Shown: piece after piece, positions 14,292 to 22,513 of the stretch
Position numbering within the stretch: the first letter of the stretch is position 1
How the letters are laid out: every line of letters starts with the position of its first letter
DNA from: Chloroflexota bacterium
Lineage (GTDB): Bacteria > Chloroflexota > Anaerolineae > UBA4142
Assembly: GCA_016215025.1 (NCBI GenBank)
Contig: JACRMI010000105.1
Span: forward strand, 1 to 41,324
Reading direction: 5' to 3'
DNA length: 41,324 bases
Notes under the pieces: model-generated
Seen by the model: the letters and a program-made list of their open reading frames with translations, nothing else
What the model was told of the DNA's origin: nothing
The model's database searches: none
Made by a program: the position numbers and the translations under genes

Positions 14292-16933
14292 GTCGTCGAC
14301 GAACGCTTGTCAATTTTCTTGTGCTCGCATTCTGCGCGATGATCGTTATTGCCGCAAGCGTTTTGGCGTTCGTGCAGATTCGCGACATGCAAACGCAAAC
14401 GCGCGGCGTTGCGTACGGCGTCGCTAGTCATATAGCATTTGGCGTCAACGTATCGCTCGAGCAATATTCCGAAATGGATTTGCCCCGCGTCGTAAAAATG
14501 ATTCGCGCTAGTGGTGCGACGATGGTTCGCCAACATTTCTACTGGAACGAAATCGAGCCGCGCAAAGGCGAACTCGATTGGGCGAAATGGGATCGCATCG
14601 TCGCGCGTCTCGCCGATATGGAGATCGTTGCCGTGTTGGATACGTCGCCGGGGTGGGCACGCCACCCCGGCGAAGCCGATCTGGTCAATGCGCCGCCACG
14701 CGATGTGAACGACTATGCGCGATTTGTTTCTGTGTTTGTCGCGCGCTATGGCAAGCAAATCCGCTACATCCAAATCTGGGATAATCCAAACGTCCATCCG
14801 TTTTGGGGACGCCGTAACGCCGATCCAATCGAATATACGGATTTGTTGCGTGCGGCTGCAACTGCCGCACGTGCGGCGAATCCAAATGTTACGATTCTTT
14901 CGGCGGGACTCGCGCCCAATAACGAATTGATTCGCGAGCATCCCGATTATTCCGACGTGTTGTTTCTGCGCGGCATATACGACGCAGGCGCAAAAGATTA
15001 TTTCGATATCGGCGCCGCAAAACCGTACGGTATGTGGTCGGGTCCCGATAATCGACGGGTGGATATGAACGTGTTTAATTTCTCGCGCGCGATTTTGTTG
15101 CGCGATGAGATGGTCGCGCACGGCGATGCGAACAAACCGCTGTGGGCGGTCGAGTTTGGATGGAATGCGTTACCGGAAGGTTGGCAAGGCGCGCCGTCGC
15201 CGTGGGGCAGTGACACCGAAGCGATTCAAAGTAAGCGCTTGGCGGATGCGATTGCGCGCGCGAAAAGTGAATGGGCGTGGATGGGCGCAATGTTTGTGCA
15301 AACATTTCAGCCAAACGCGCCAGCCGACGATCCGCAATGGGGTTTTTCGCTCGTCGATAAAAATTTGCAGGCACGTCCACTTTACACCGCAGTGTCCTCT
15401 GCCATCCTCGCATCTACTGTACCTGCATCGTTTGATTTCACGCGATTCGTTGCGATGCTTGGCGGACTAGCTATCGTCGCTCTGATCGCGCTTTGGCAAG
15501 CCGCCGTCGCCACGCGGAAAATTTCTTGGGGCGACTATTGGCGCATTGTGGAATCGCGCTTTGCTGTTTTACCCGAAGCAGTCCAATTTGCTTTGCTCGC
15601 GCTTGCGGTCATCGCATTCTACTATGCGCCAAACGCTATTCTGAATTTTGTTTTCCTCGCTGCTATTTTTTTCCTGTTCACATTGCGCCTCGACTTGGGT
15701 TTGGCAATCGCCGTTTTCACGATTCCATTCTATCTCTTGCCCAAGAATTTGATCGGCGGCGCACAATTCTCGCTGGTAGAAATACTTGTCCTAACGTCGG
15801 TCATGGCATTGGTGGTGAGAGTCGTTTTGCATTTCAAGACCGCCGACCGCCGACCGCCGACCGCTCGTTCAACAGGGTGGTCTGCCGTCCGCCGTCTGCG
15901 GTCATTCGATTGGGCAATCATCTTTTTCGTTTTACTCGGCATTCTTTCCGTAGCCATCGCCTCCAACTTTGGTGTCGCCAACCGCGAGTTGCGCGTCGTC
16001 GTCATTGAGCCGGCGTTGCTGTATGCGCTCATTCGCGTTGGAAATTTTTCGCAGCGCGATTTGCATCGCTTGGTTAATATGTTCATTCTATCGGCGGTTG
16101 CGATCTCGCTCATCGGACTATACCAGTTTTTCTTTACAAACTGGGTCATTATCGGCGAAGGTGTGCGGCGTGTGTTAGCCGTCTACGGCTCGCCGAACAA
16201 TCTCGCGCTTTATTTGGATCGCGCGTTGCCGTTGGTGATTGCGCTGGGTTTGTTCGCAGTGCGCGATTTATCGCGCACTAGAAACATCATATACTATTCA
16301 CTCGCCGCAATTCCTATTGCACTCTGCCTATACCTCACGTATTCTCGTGGTGCATGGCTTGGGATTGTCGCTGGGTTGGCGGTCATTGGGTTACTGAGCG
16401 GTCGGCGAGTGCGGATCGCGGTGACGGCAGTGCTCGTTATCGGCGCAGTGCTCGTCATTCCATTCTTGCAGACCGAGCGCGCGCGCTCGTTATTCCAAGA
16501 AGGCACCGGCACCGGTTTCTTCCGCGTCAGTGTTTGGCAATCGGCCAGCGCGATGATTCGCGATCACCCCATCGCCGGCGTCGGTCTCGACAACTTTTTG
16601 TACGCGTATCCGAATTACATTCAACCCGGCGCGTGGCGCGAACCGAATCTCTCGCATCCGCACAACATCGTTTTGGATTTCTGGGTGCGGTTAGGCATTG
16701 GCGGCGTGATGGTGCTGGGGTGGATGATGCTCCAATTCTATCGCAAGGGAATCAAGGAACTGCGGGAACTCGGAGGAACTCCGCGCGCGCTCGTCATCGG
16801 TTTGCTTGCCAGCATGACGGCTGCGCTTGCACACGGGATGATTGATGCGGCGTATTTCTACGTCGATCTTGCATTTGTCTTTATGCTAACACTCGGTGTG
16901 ATGATGCAGTTGGACAGTTCGACAGTTGAATAG
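14288..16933 (+). CDS. Fusion: glycoside-hydrolase-like domain plus O-antigen ligase (Wzy/WaaL) domain
   Basis: An 881-residue protein. One N-terminal helix (8-30) leads to a (beta/alpha)8 glycosidase-like domain (about 45-385, clan GH-A, like GH5/GH39) lying outside the cell. Its nucleophile position is kept (AVEFGWN, E289), but the acid/base motif usually written WNEPN reads WDNPN (164-168), so the general acid Glu is Asn. From about 390 on there are a dozen helices with O-antigen ligase marks: YGSPNNLALYLDRALPL, LTYSRGAWLG and GVGLDNFLYAYPNY with LSHPHNIVLDFW. Such ligases join or polymerise sugar chains on lipid carriers. Residues about 517-539 come from a GACCGCC repeat, and the C-terminal QLDSSTVE lies in another. 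Confidence 0.85.
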   Translation: MSRRRTLVNFLVLAFCAMIVIAASVLAFVQIRDMQTQTRGVAYGVASHIAFGVNVSLEQYSEMDLPRVVKMIRASGATMVRQHFYWNEIEPRKGELDWAKWDRIVARLADMEIVAVLDTSPGWARHPGEADLVNAPPRDVNDYARFVSVFVARYGKQIRYIQIWDNPNVHPFWGRRNADPIEYTDLLRAAATAARAANPNVTILSAGLAPNNELIREHPDYSDVLFLRGIYDAGAKDYFDIGAAKPYGMWSGPDNRRVDMNVFNFSRAILLRDEMVAHGDANKPLWAVEFGWNALPEGWQGAPSPWGSDTEAIQSKRLADAIARAKSEWAWMGAMFVQTFQPNAPADDPQWGFSLVDKNLQARPLYTAVSSAILASTVPASFDFTRFVAMLGGLAIVALIALWQAAVATRKISWGDYWRIVESRFAVLPEAVQFALLALAVIAFYYAPNAILNFVFLAAIFFLFTLRLDLGLAIAVFTIPFYLLPKNLIGGAQFSLVEILVLTSVMALVVRVVLHFKTADRRPPTARSTGWSAVRRLRSFDWAIIFFVLLGILSVAIASNFGVANRELRVVVIEPALLYALIRVGNFSQRDLHRLVNMFILSAVAISLIGLYQFFFTNWVIIGEGVRRVLAVYGSPNNLALYLDRALPLVIALGLFAVRDLSRTRNIIYYSLAAIPIALCLYLTYSRGAWLGIVAGLAVIGLLSGRRVRIAVTAVLVIGAVLVIPFLQTERARSLFQEGTGTGFFRVSVWQSASAMIRDHPIAGVGLDNFLYAYPNYIQPGAWREPNLSHPHNIVLDFWVRLGIGGVMVLGWMMLQFYRKGIKELRELGGTPRALVIGLLASMTAALAHGMIDAAYFYVDLAFVFMLTLGVMMQLDSSTVE
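15838..15903. repeat. GACCGCC palindromic repeat inside the fusion gene
   Basis: Tandem GACCGCC units on the left and GTCCGCCGTCTGCGGTC on the right form an inverted repeat. It is read in frame as an Arg/Pro-rich loop between two membrane helices. Confidence 0.75.
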
Positions 16934-16971
16934 TGCAATAGTGGGTGTGCGTCACGATTTTGGGTGAACGT

Positions 16972-17082
16972 CGCCGAATTTCATTCGGCGGCTCAATGAG
17001 GTCAAAATCGGTTGGAAACCGATTGACGCCAACTCGATTTATCGAGTTTCCACCTTTTGAGCCGTCGTTTCAAAACGACGGC
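16972..17082. repeat. Array of four consecutive hairpins upstream of the UDP-sugar decarboxylase
   Basis: Four perfect stem-loops follow one another: 16972-16990 (CGCCGAAT), 17006-17024 (AATCGGTT), 17031-17048 (AACTCGAT) and 17061-17082 (GCCGTCGTTT). A longer pair GGCTCAA/TTGAGCC (16990-16996, 17057-17063) can close the middle two. The next gene's promoter overlaps the last hairpin. Confidence 0.85.
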
Positions 17083-17095
17083 GGTCATTTATAAT
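17068..17095 (+). promoter_or_regulatory. Promoter of the UDP-glucuronate decarboxylase gene
   Basis: TTTCAA (17068-17073), a 16-base spacer, then TATAAT (17090-17095). The -35 lies in the loop and arm of the fourth hairpin, suggesting that the repeat contributes the promoter. Confidence 0.5.
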
Positions 17096-17128
17096 TAGAT
17101 CACATCGCTTGTGGAGGTATAAACACCG

Positions 17129-18073
17129 ATGCGTATCTTAGTCACAGGTGGTGCGGGTTTTATCGGCTCGCACCTGTGCGATTACTTCCTCGCGCGCGGC
17201 GAGGAAGTGGTGGCCATCGACAACTTTATCACGGGCAGTCCCGACAACATTGCCCACTTGAAAGACAATCCGCGCTTTCGTTTTGTACGACAGGACGTGA
17301 CCGAGCACATTCACATCGACGGTTACATTGACGCGGTGCTGCACTTTGCATCGCCGGCGAGTCCGGTGTCGTACATGGCGTACCCGATTCAAACGCTCAA
17401 GGTCGGCGCGTTGGGAACACACAAGGCGTGCGGCTTGGCGCGAGCAAAGGGTGCGCGATTTTTTTTGGCGTCGACGTCCGAAGTGTACGGCGAACCGCAA
17501 ATTCATCCCCAACGCGAAGATTATTGGGGCAATGTGAATCCGGTTGGTCCCCGCGGCGTCTACGACGAAGCCAAACGTTACGCCGAAGCGATGACGCTGG
17601 CGTACCATCGTGCGCACAATGTCGATGTTCGGATCGTGCGCATCTTCAACACCTATGGTCCACGCAACGCACTCGACGATGGGCGCGTCGTGCCGAATCT
17701 CATTGGGCAGGCGATTCGCGGCGAACCATTGACGGTGCATGGCGATGGATCGCAGACCCGGTCGTTCTGTTACGTAAGCGATTTGGTCGAAGGCATTGCG
17801 CGCTTGCTGGCATCGAATGAAACGATGCCGACGAACTTGGGCAATCCGAATGAGCTTTCGATTCTCACGTTCGCCGAAAAGATCAACGAACTGACGGGCA
17901 ACAAAGCGGGTATTGTCTTCCGCCCGCGTCCCGTCGATGATCCCAGCCGCCGCTGCCCCGACATTTCCAAAGCAAAACGTCTCCTCGGTTGGGAACCAAA
18001 GGTCGGTCTCGACGAAGGTCTAAGCAAGACCATTGAGTATTTCGCGTCGAAGATCAAACGCAAGGGACAGTAA
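17129..18073 (+). CDS. uxs: UDP-glucuronate decarboxylase (UDP-xylose synthase), SDR family
   Basis: A 314-residue enzyme of normal length. It has the Rossmann motif TGGAGFIGSHL (7-17) and the UXS hallmark HFASPASPVSYMAYPIQTLK. The catalytic Ser lies in ASTSEVYG and the Tyr/Lys in YDEAKRYAE, followed by RIFNTYGPR. It converts UDP-glucuronate to UDP-xylose with bound NAD, in the cytoplasm. This provides xylose for the surface polysaccharide genes on both sides. A GGAGG site lies about nine bases before the ATG. The call as decarboxylase rather than epimerase rests on the ASPASP segment. Confidence 0.92.
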   Translation: MRILVTGGAGFIGSHLCDYFLARGEEVVAIDNFITGSPDNIAHLKDNPRFRFVRQDVTEHIHIDGYIDAVLHFASPASPVSYMAYPIQTLKVGALGTHKACGLARAKGARFFLASTSEVYGEPQIHPQREDYWGNVNPVGPRGVYDEAKRYAEAMTLAYHRAHNVDVRIVRIFNTYGPRNALDDGRVVPNLIGQAIRGEPLTVHGDGSQTRSFCYVSDLVEGIARLLASNETMPTNLGNPNELSILTFAEKINELTGNKAGIVFRPRPVDDPSRRCPDISKAKRLLGWEPKVGLDEGLSKTIEYFASKIKRKGQ

Positions 18074-18136
18074 CCAGTTGTCAGTGAACAGTGAACAGTC
18101 ATCAATCTGAACTGTTCACTGTTTACTGTTCACTGA
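18074..18136. repeat. CAGTGAACAGT palindromic repeat
   Basis: CAGTGAACAGTGAACAGT on the left pairs with ACTGTTCACTGTTTACTG on the right, leaving no room for a ribosome site before the next ATG. The same family recurs at 10673-10695, 29630-29686 and 34684-34760. Confidence 0.9.
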
Positions 18137-19612
18137 ATGATGGACATAGCTGATCACACTAGACAGCATCTGATCTGGATCTGGATTGCGCTTGCGGTCG
18201 TGTTCATCGCAAGCGCATTGATTCTGTTGCCCATTACGAGCGCCGTTGTCGTGATGGGCGGCACATTGGCGGCGCTCGCGCTTTTGCGTTGGCACGAGCT
18301 AGCTCTGTATGCGCTGATCTTTGCGGTGCCGTACGGCACTTGGTTTCCTCTTCCCACTGGTTTTGGAAATCTCACCGCGGTTGATTTATTCGTCGCGCTT
18401 GTCAGCGTGCTCTGGTTTATCCGCATGATGGTGCAAGACCGCAGCATATCGATTCGTTGGCCGGCGCTGTCTTTGCCTTTTGCGTTGTTTCTCTGCACAG
18501 CATTGCTATCGATGACGGTCACGCAATCGCTTGAAGCATCGATCAAGGAATTTACGAAATGGCTGGAAATGTTCGCGATCTATGTCTATGTCGCGAACAA
18601 TCTCGACGAAGCCAAAGCGCAGCGCGCGCTCGCGATGGTGTTCCTTGCCGGAATATCGCAAGCCGCGATTGGAATTTACCAATTTATTTTCAAATGGGGA
18701 CCTGAAGGTTTTTTGCTTTTCGGCAGATTTATCCGCGCGTTCGGCACATTCGAACAGCCGAATCCATACGCCGGATATTTGGCGTTAATCGCACCCGTTG
18801 CGCTTGGCTTTGCCTTTGCAGTATTCAGTAATCACGCGCAGCGTTTAGTATTCAGACGGCGAGCTGGGGAATCTGAATACTGGTTACTGAATACTGGATA
18901 CTTTGGATTAGCGATCATTGCGCTTGTGGCAACACTCACCGCCATCGTGATGAGTTGGTCGCGCGGTGCATGGCTGGGCGTTGGGGCAGGGCTGATCGTC
19001 ACAATTGTCGTGCAGAGTCGGCGCGCGTTTATCATGTCGCTCATCGCCGCCTTCGTGCTAACGTTTGCGATTTTGTTGAGCAGCATCAATCTCATTCCCA
19101 GCGTCGTCGCAGATCGATTCAGCGGGATCACGGATTACTTTGGCGTGTTCGATGTGCGCGGCGTCAAAGTTGACGATGCCAACTATGCGATCGTCGAACG
19201 CATGGCGCATTGGCAATCGGCGGCGATGATGTTCGCCGCGCGTCCGATTCTGGGAGTTGGCATAGGCAATTACGCGACGGCGTATCCGCAATTCTCGTTG
19301 CCGCGTTGGGACGACCCGCTCGGGCACGCGCACAATTACTATTTGAATGTCGCCGCCGAAACTGGATTGATGGGATTGGGTGCATATCTGATCTTGTGGG
19401 CGTCGGCGTTTTGGCAAAGTTGGCGCGCAGTGCGAACCTCGAATGCTTCAAGTGTGTGGCGCGGGATTGCTGCTGGCTTGCTTGGAATGCTCGTTGCGCT
19501 CTCCATGCACAATGCGTTTGACAATCTCTTTGTTCACGGCATGGCGGTGCAGGTTGGCATTGGACTAGGTTTGGTTGCTGTCATCAATGACAGCGTAAAA
19601 CGTAAAGCATAA
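18137..19612 (+). CDS. O-antigen ligase / polysaccharide polymerase family protein
   Basis: A 491-residue protein with about 12 helices and the O-antigen ligase signature: FGTFEQPNPYAGYLALIAPV, MSWSRGAWLGVGAG, GVGIGNYATAYPQF and GHAHNYYLNVAAETG in the large periplasmic loop region. It joins or polymerises lipid-linked sugar chains at the outer membrane face. Its second half is related to that of the fusion protein at 14288. The ATG lies at the very end of a CAGTGAACAGT repeat, without a ribosome site; a second ATG follows at once. Residues about 228-254 come from an in-frame palindromic insert (18819-18896). Confidence 0.9.
   Translation: MMDIADHTRQHLIWIWIALAVVFIASALILLPITSAVVVMGGTLAALALLRWHELALYALIFAVPYGTWFPLPTGFGNLTAVDLFVALVSVLWFIRMMVQDRSISIRWPALSLPFALFLCTALLSMTVTQSLEASIKEFTKWLEMFAIYVYVANNLDEAKAQRALAMVFLAGISQAAIGIYQFIFKWGPEGFLLFGRFIRAFGTFEQPNPYAGYLALIAPVALGFAFAVFSNHAQRLVFRRRAGESEYWLLNTGYFGLAIIALVATLTAIVMSWSRGAWLGVGAGLIVTIVVQSRRAFIMSLIAAFVLTFAILLSSINLIPSVVADRFSGITDYFGVFDVRGVKVDDANYAIVERMAHWQSAAMMFAARPILGVGIGNYATAYPQFSLPRWDDPLGHAHNYYLNVAAETGLMGLGAYLILWASAFWQSWRAVRTSNASSVWRGIAAGLLGMLVALSMHNAFDNLFVHGMAVQVGIGLGLVAVINDSVKRKA
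18819..18896. repeat. CAGTATTCAGTA palindrome inside an O-antigen ligase gene
   Basis: The outer arms (18819-18834, 18881-18896) match at 15 of 16 positions, and inner arms GTATTCAGA/TCTGAATAC add a second pairing. It is read as 26 residues between helices. Confidence 0.85.
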
Positions 19613-19672
19613 AACGGAATACGCAGTACGCAACACGTATCTTGTCATTTGTCATTTACCGGAGGTAGTTCG

Positions 19673-20110
19673 TTGTCCAAGTTGATCGAGTTCGCTTCAA
19701 ATGGTGAAATGAATCGATTTTTAAAATTCGCACTGGTTGGCACGCTCGGTGCCGTTGTCGATTTTAGCGTGCTAAACCTGTTGGTGTTGTTCTTTGGTAT
19801 GCCGAAAGAGTACGCCAATCTGATTTCAGTTACTTGTGCTATTTTTAGTAATTTTACTTGGAATCGTTTGTGGACGTTTCCCGAATCGCGTGATCATCCG
19901 GTGCATATCTCGTTTGGCAAGTTTGCGCTGGTGAATCTAGCTGGCTTGGCGATTAACCAATTCGTTTTTGTCATGACCGATTCGCTGATCTTTGAGGAAA
20001 TATTTCCTCACCCCATCGATTACAATCTTGCCAAAGTCACTGCCGTTGTCGTCGTGCTGTTCTGGAATTTTTTCGCGAACCGCCGATGGACGTATCGCGA
20101 AATTGAGTAA
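19673..20110 (+). CDS. GtrA family membrane protein
   Basis: A 145-residue protein with four helices and the GtrA pattern: FLKFALVGTLGAVVDFSVL at the N-terminus and FSNFTWNRLWTF and FWNFFANRRWTY near the ends of the second and fourth helices. GtrA proteins are thought to help flip lipid-linked sugars across the membrane. The TTG at 19673 is preferred because GGAGGT lies six bases upstream. It belongs with the surrounding polysaccharide genes. Confidence 0.92.
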   Translation: MSKLIEFASNGEMNRFLKFALVGTLGAVVDFSVLNLLVLFFGMPKEYANLISVTCAIFSNFTWNRLWTFPESRDHPVHISFGKFALVNLAGLAINQFVFVMTDSLIFEEIFPHPIDYNLAKVTAVVVVLFWNFFANRRWTYREIE

Positions 20111-20111
20111 G

Positions 20112-20171
20112 ATAGTGCGATAGTTATCTACTTACGCACTATCTCACTATCTCACTAGCGCACTATCGAAC
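20112..20171. repeat. GATAGTGCGATAG palindromic repeat
   Basis: Left GATAGTGCGATAGT pairs with right ACTAGCGCACTATC; it spans the whole gap to the next ATG, so no ribosome site is left. Confidence 0.85.
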
Positions 20172-20172
20172 T

Positions 20173-21324
20173 ATGAAGATTGGAATCGATTTTACTTCAG
20201 CGTCGAGAGAGCGCGCGGGGATTGGGCGCTATGCGCGTGAACTCATCCGCGCGTTGGCTCGCGTCGATCAGACTAATCGATACGTCCTCTTCGTTCCGCG
20301 TGACGCGCACGACGAACTTTTGCAATTCGATTGGTTGCCCAACTTTTCGATTGTTCGCGCGCCGCTGACGGAACGCTACCTCGCCGCGCTGTGGCATCGC
20401 GTGCGCATACCGCTGCCGATTGAGTTGTTCGTCGGCAGCGTTGATGTTTTCTACTCGCCCGATTTTTTGATACCGCCGACGCGCGCCCGTCGTAAGTTGG
20501 TTACTGTCCACGATCTGTCCTACGTCCGCGTCCCCGAATGTTTTCCCGCGCCGCTCTTGAATTATCTCAATCGCGCTGTCCCGCCATCGGTTGCGCGCGC
20601 CGATTTGATTCTTGCCGATGCTGCCAGCACGCAACGCGATTTGGTTGACGTGTATCGCGTGCCGATTGAGAAGATCAAAGTGCTCTATTCTGGCGTCGAT
20701 CCGCGTTTTCGTCCCGACGTTTCCGAACAATCGCTGGCACGCGTTCGCGAGTTGACGCAGGACAAGTCGTATTTGCTTTCCGTCAGCACGATTCAGCCGC
20801 GCAAGAATTATGCGCGTTTGATTGAAGCATTTGCGAAAATTGCGAATAGCGAATTGCAGATCGCCAACACGCAACACGCAATACGCAACACGCAGCTAGT
20901 CATTTGCGGTGCGAAGGGTTGGCTCTTCGACGAAATCTTCCAAACCGTCGAGCGCCTTGGCTTGCAAGACCGCGTTATCTTCCCCAGCTTTTTCTCCGAC
21001 GAAGATTTGCCAGCGCTCTACGTCGGCGCGTCGTTATTTGTGTATCCATCGCTGTATGAAGGATTCGGCTTGCCGGTGGTCGAAGCGATGGCGTGCGGCT
21101 TGCCCGTCGTCTCGTCGAACGCGTCGTCTCTGCCCGAAGTCGGCGGCGAGGCGGTGCTCTACTTTGACCCGCGCGATGTCGATGGGATGGCAGATACGAT
21201 TTGTCGCGCACTGACGGATGAATCGTTGCGAAATGATTTGTGCATAAAAGGATTCGCGCAAGCGATCAAGTTTTCGTGGGAGAAGGCGGCGAGAGAGTTG
21301 CTGGGGTATCTGGAGGCGCGATGA
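20173..21324 (+). CDS. Glycosyltransferase family 4 (GT-B fold)
   Basis: A 383-residue protein of normal GT4 length. It begins with the acceptor-side domain (GIDFTSASRERAGIGRYAREL) and has the linker LSVSTIQPRKNYARLIEAF, typical of the mannosyltransferase-like WbaZ/MtfB group. The donor site carries YPSLYEGFGLPVVEAMACG with the E-x7-E pair. It adds a sugar from a nucleotide donor to the growing surface polysaccharide in the cytoplasm. Residues 226-241 (SELQIANTQHAIRNTQ) are a repeat-derived insert in the loop after the linker helix. The ATG sits at the end of a palindromic repeat and lacks a ribosome site. Confidence 0.92.
   Translation: MKIGIDFTSASRERAGIGRYARELIRALARVDQTNRYVLFVPRDAHDELLQFDWLPNFSIVRAPLTERYLAALWHRVRIPLPIELFVGSVDVFYSPDFLIPPTRARRKLVTVHDLSYVRVPECFPAPLLNYLNRAVPPSVARADLILADAASTQRDLVDVYRVPIEKIKVLYSGVDPRFRPDVSEQSLARVRELTQDKSYLLSVSTIQPRKNYARLIEAFAKIANSELQIANTQHAIRNTQLVICGAKGWLFDEIFQTVERLGLQDRVIFPSFFSDEDLPALYVGASLFVYPSLYEGFGLPVVEAMACGLPVVSSNASSLPEVGGEAVLYFDPRDVDGMADTICRALTDESLRNDLCIKGFAQAIKFSWEKAARELLGYLEAR
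20848..20895. repeat. AACACGCAACACGCAATACGCA repeat inside the GT4 gene
   Basis: A tandem of ACACGCA units read in frame as about 16 residues. A shorter relative (ACGCAGTACGCAACACG) lies intergenically at 19619-19637. Confidence 0.8.
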
Positions 21325-22097
21325 CAATTACCAGAGATGAAACGGTAGAGATAAATCGCAAGGGCTGGGATAAGATTGCATCTTTGTTTTACGGTGGCAC
21401 GGCGTTGCCCAGGTACGGTCCACTCGCCGTCACCGAAGACCAATTGCATCTCATCGACGACCTCACTGGCAAAGCAGTGTTGGAAATCGGCTGTGGCAGC
21501 GGTCATTCGCTGGAATATCTTTATCGCGAACGAAATGCCGCTGAGTTGTGGGGACTCGATCTATCGCCAGAACAAATTCGTTTCTCGCGTGAATTTTTTG
21601 ACTCGAAAAATATCAAAGCGAATTTGGTACTTGGTTCGATGGACGAAAATCCAGGCATTCCCGAAAATCATTTCGATTGCGTCGTTTCAATTTATAGCTT
21701 GGGCTGGACGCCTGACTTGCCGCGAACCTTCGAATTGGTCAATTGCTATCTCAAGTCCAACGGCGTTTTTATTTTCAGTTGGGAACATCCTGCATACCGT
21801 TGTCTGAGTTACAAAGCAGATTCAGCAGAGTACGTTTTTACTGAATCGTATTTGAAAGATGGTCCTGAGATTGACCCATCTTGGAAGGGTGTCGAAATCG
21901 TGTTGCATCCCCGTGTTATGTCGACGTACATCAATCGAATCATTCAAGCTGGGTTGGTGCTTGAGCGCTTGATCGAAAGCGATGTGAATATGGATGTGGC
22001 GCGCGAGCAAGATTATGCGCCCGACAAATGGTACTCCGTCCCGCGGGCAAAACTGATCCCCACAACATTCATCGTTAAGGCGCGCAAGCCCAAATAA
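21321..22097 (+). CDS. Class I SAM-dependent methyltransferase
   Basis: A 258-residue protein. Motif I is VLEIGCGSGHSLEYL (near 53), followed by the acidic loop LWGLDLSPEQIRFSR and motif IV FDCVVSIYSLGW. The C-terminal part supplies substrate binding and does not reveal the substrate. The start at 21321 overlaps the glycosyltransferase stop (ATGA) and has GGAGG upstream, so it is translationally coupled to the polysaccharide genes. It may methylate a sugar or be independent. Confidence 0.88.
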   Translation: MTITRDETVEINRKGWDKIASLFYGGTALPRYGPLAVTEDQLHLIDDLTGKAVLEIGCGSGHSLEYLYRERNAAELWGLDLSPEQIRFSREFFDSKNIKANLVLGSMDENPGIPENHFDCVVSIYSLGWTPDLPRTFELVNCYLKSNGVFIFSWEHPAYRCLSYKADSAEYVFTESYLKDGPEIDPSWKGVEIVLHPRVMSTYINRIIQAGLVLERLIESDVNMDVAREQDYAPDKWYSVPRAKLIPTTFIVKARKPK

Positions 22098-22101
22098 AAC
22101 A

Positions 22102-22347
22102 ATGGACATTAATTTCGTCATTAACATCATTGGCTGGCTCGGATCGATTGCAGTTCTGCTCGCGTACGTTTTTGTATCGACGAATCGATTAAAGGGCGAT
22201 TCGGTTCCGTATCAGATGTTGAATTTGTTCGGTAGCATTTTCCTGATGGCGAATACGATTTACTTTGGCGCGTATCCATCGACGTTCGTCAACTTGGTCT
22301 GGCTATTCATCGCCATCTTCGCTCTGGTGCGCGCGGTAAAGAAATAG
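22102..22347 (+). CDS. Small CBU_0592-like membrane protein
   Basis: An 81-residue protein with three hydrophobic helices and the pattern IIGWLGSIAVLLAYVFVS, then YQMLNLFGSIFLMANTIYFGAYPS. It matches the small CBU_0592-like family of unknown function. It starts four bases after the methyltransferase stop and is probably in the same transcript. Confidence 0.8.
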   Translation: MDINFVINIIGWLGSIAVLLAYVFVSTNRLKGDSVPYQMLNLFGSIFLMANTIYFGAYPSTFVNLVWLFIAIFALVRAVKK

Positions 22348-22348
22348 C

Positions 22349-22498
22349 CCGCGAATCTCCGCGAACGCTGTCATTCTGAGCGAAGCGAAGAATCTCATTA
22401 ATGGAATACGAGATGCTTCATCGCAAAAGCCGCTCCTCAGCATGACATATTAGCGGAGACACCTGCACTTGCGGTGCAAGTGTTCGCGAGATTCGCGG
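22349..22498. repeat. Nested palindromic repeats before the Nudix gene
   Basis: The outer arms are CCGCGAATCTCCGCGAAC (from about 22349) and GTTCGCGAGATTCGCGG (ending 22498). A GTCATTCTGAGCG element (22370-22446) is inserted in the loop, followed by a CCTGCACTTG/GCAAGTG hairpin (22462-22481). This is consistent with one repeat having landed inside another. Confidence 0.8.
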
Positions 22499-22513
22499 AA
22501 GAAAAAGGTTTTG

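Noticed and set aside
14237..15121. 294-residue minus-strand open frame
   Set aside because: Antisense to the glycosidase-like domain; rich in His, Arg and Cys, as expected of a shadow.
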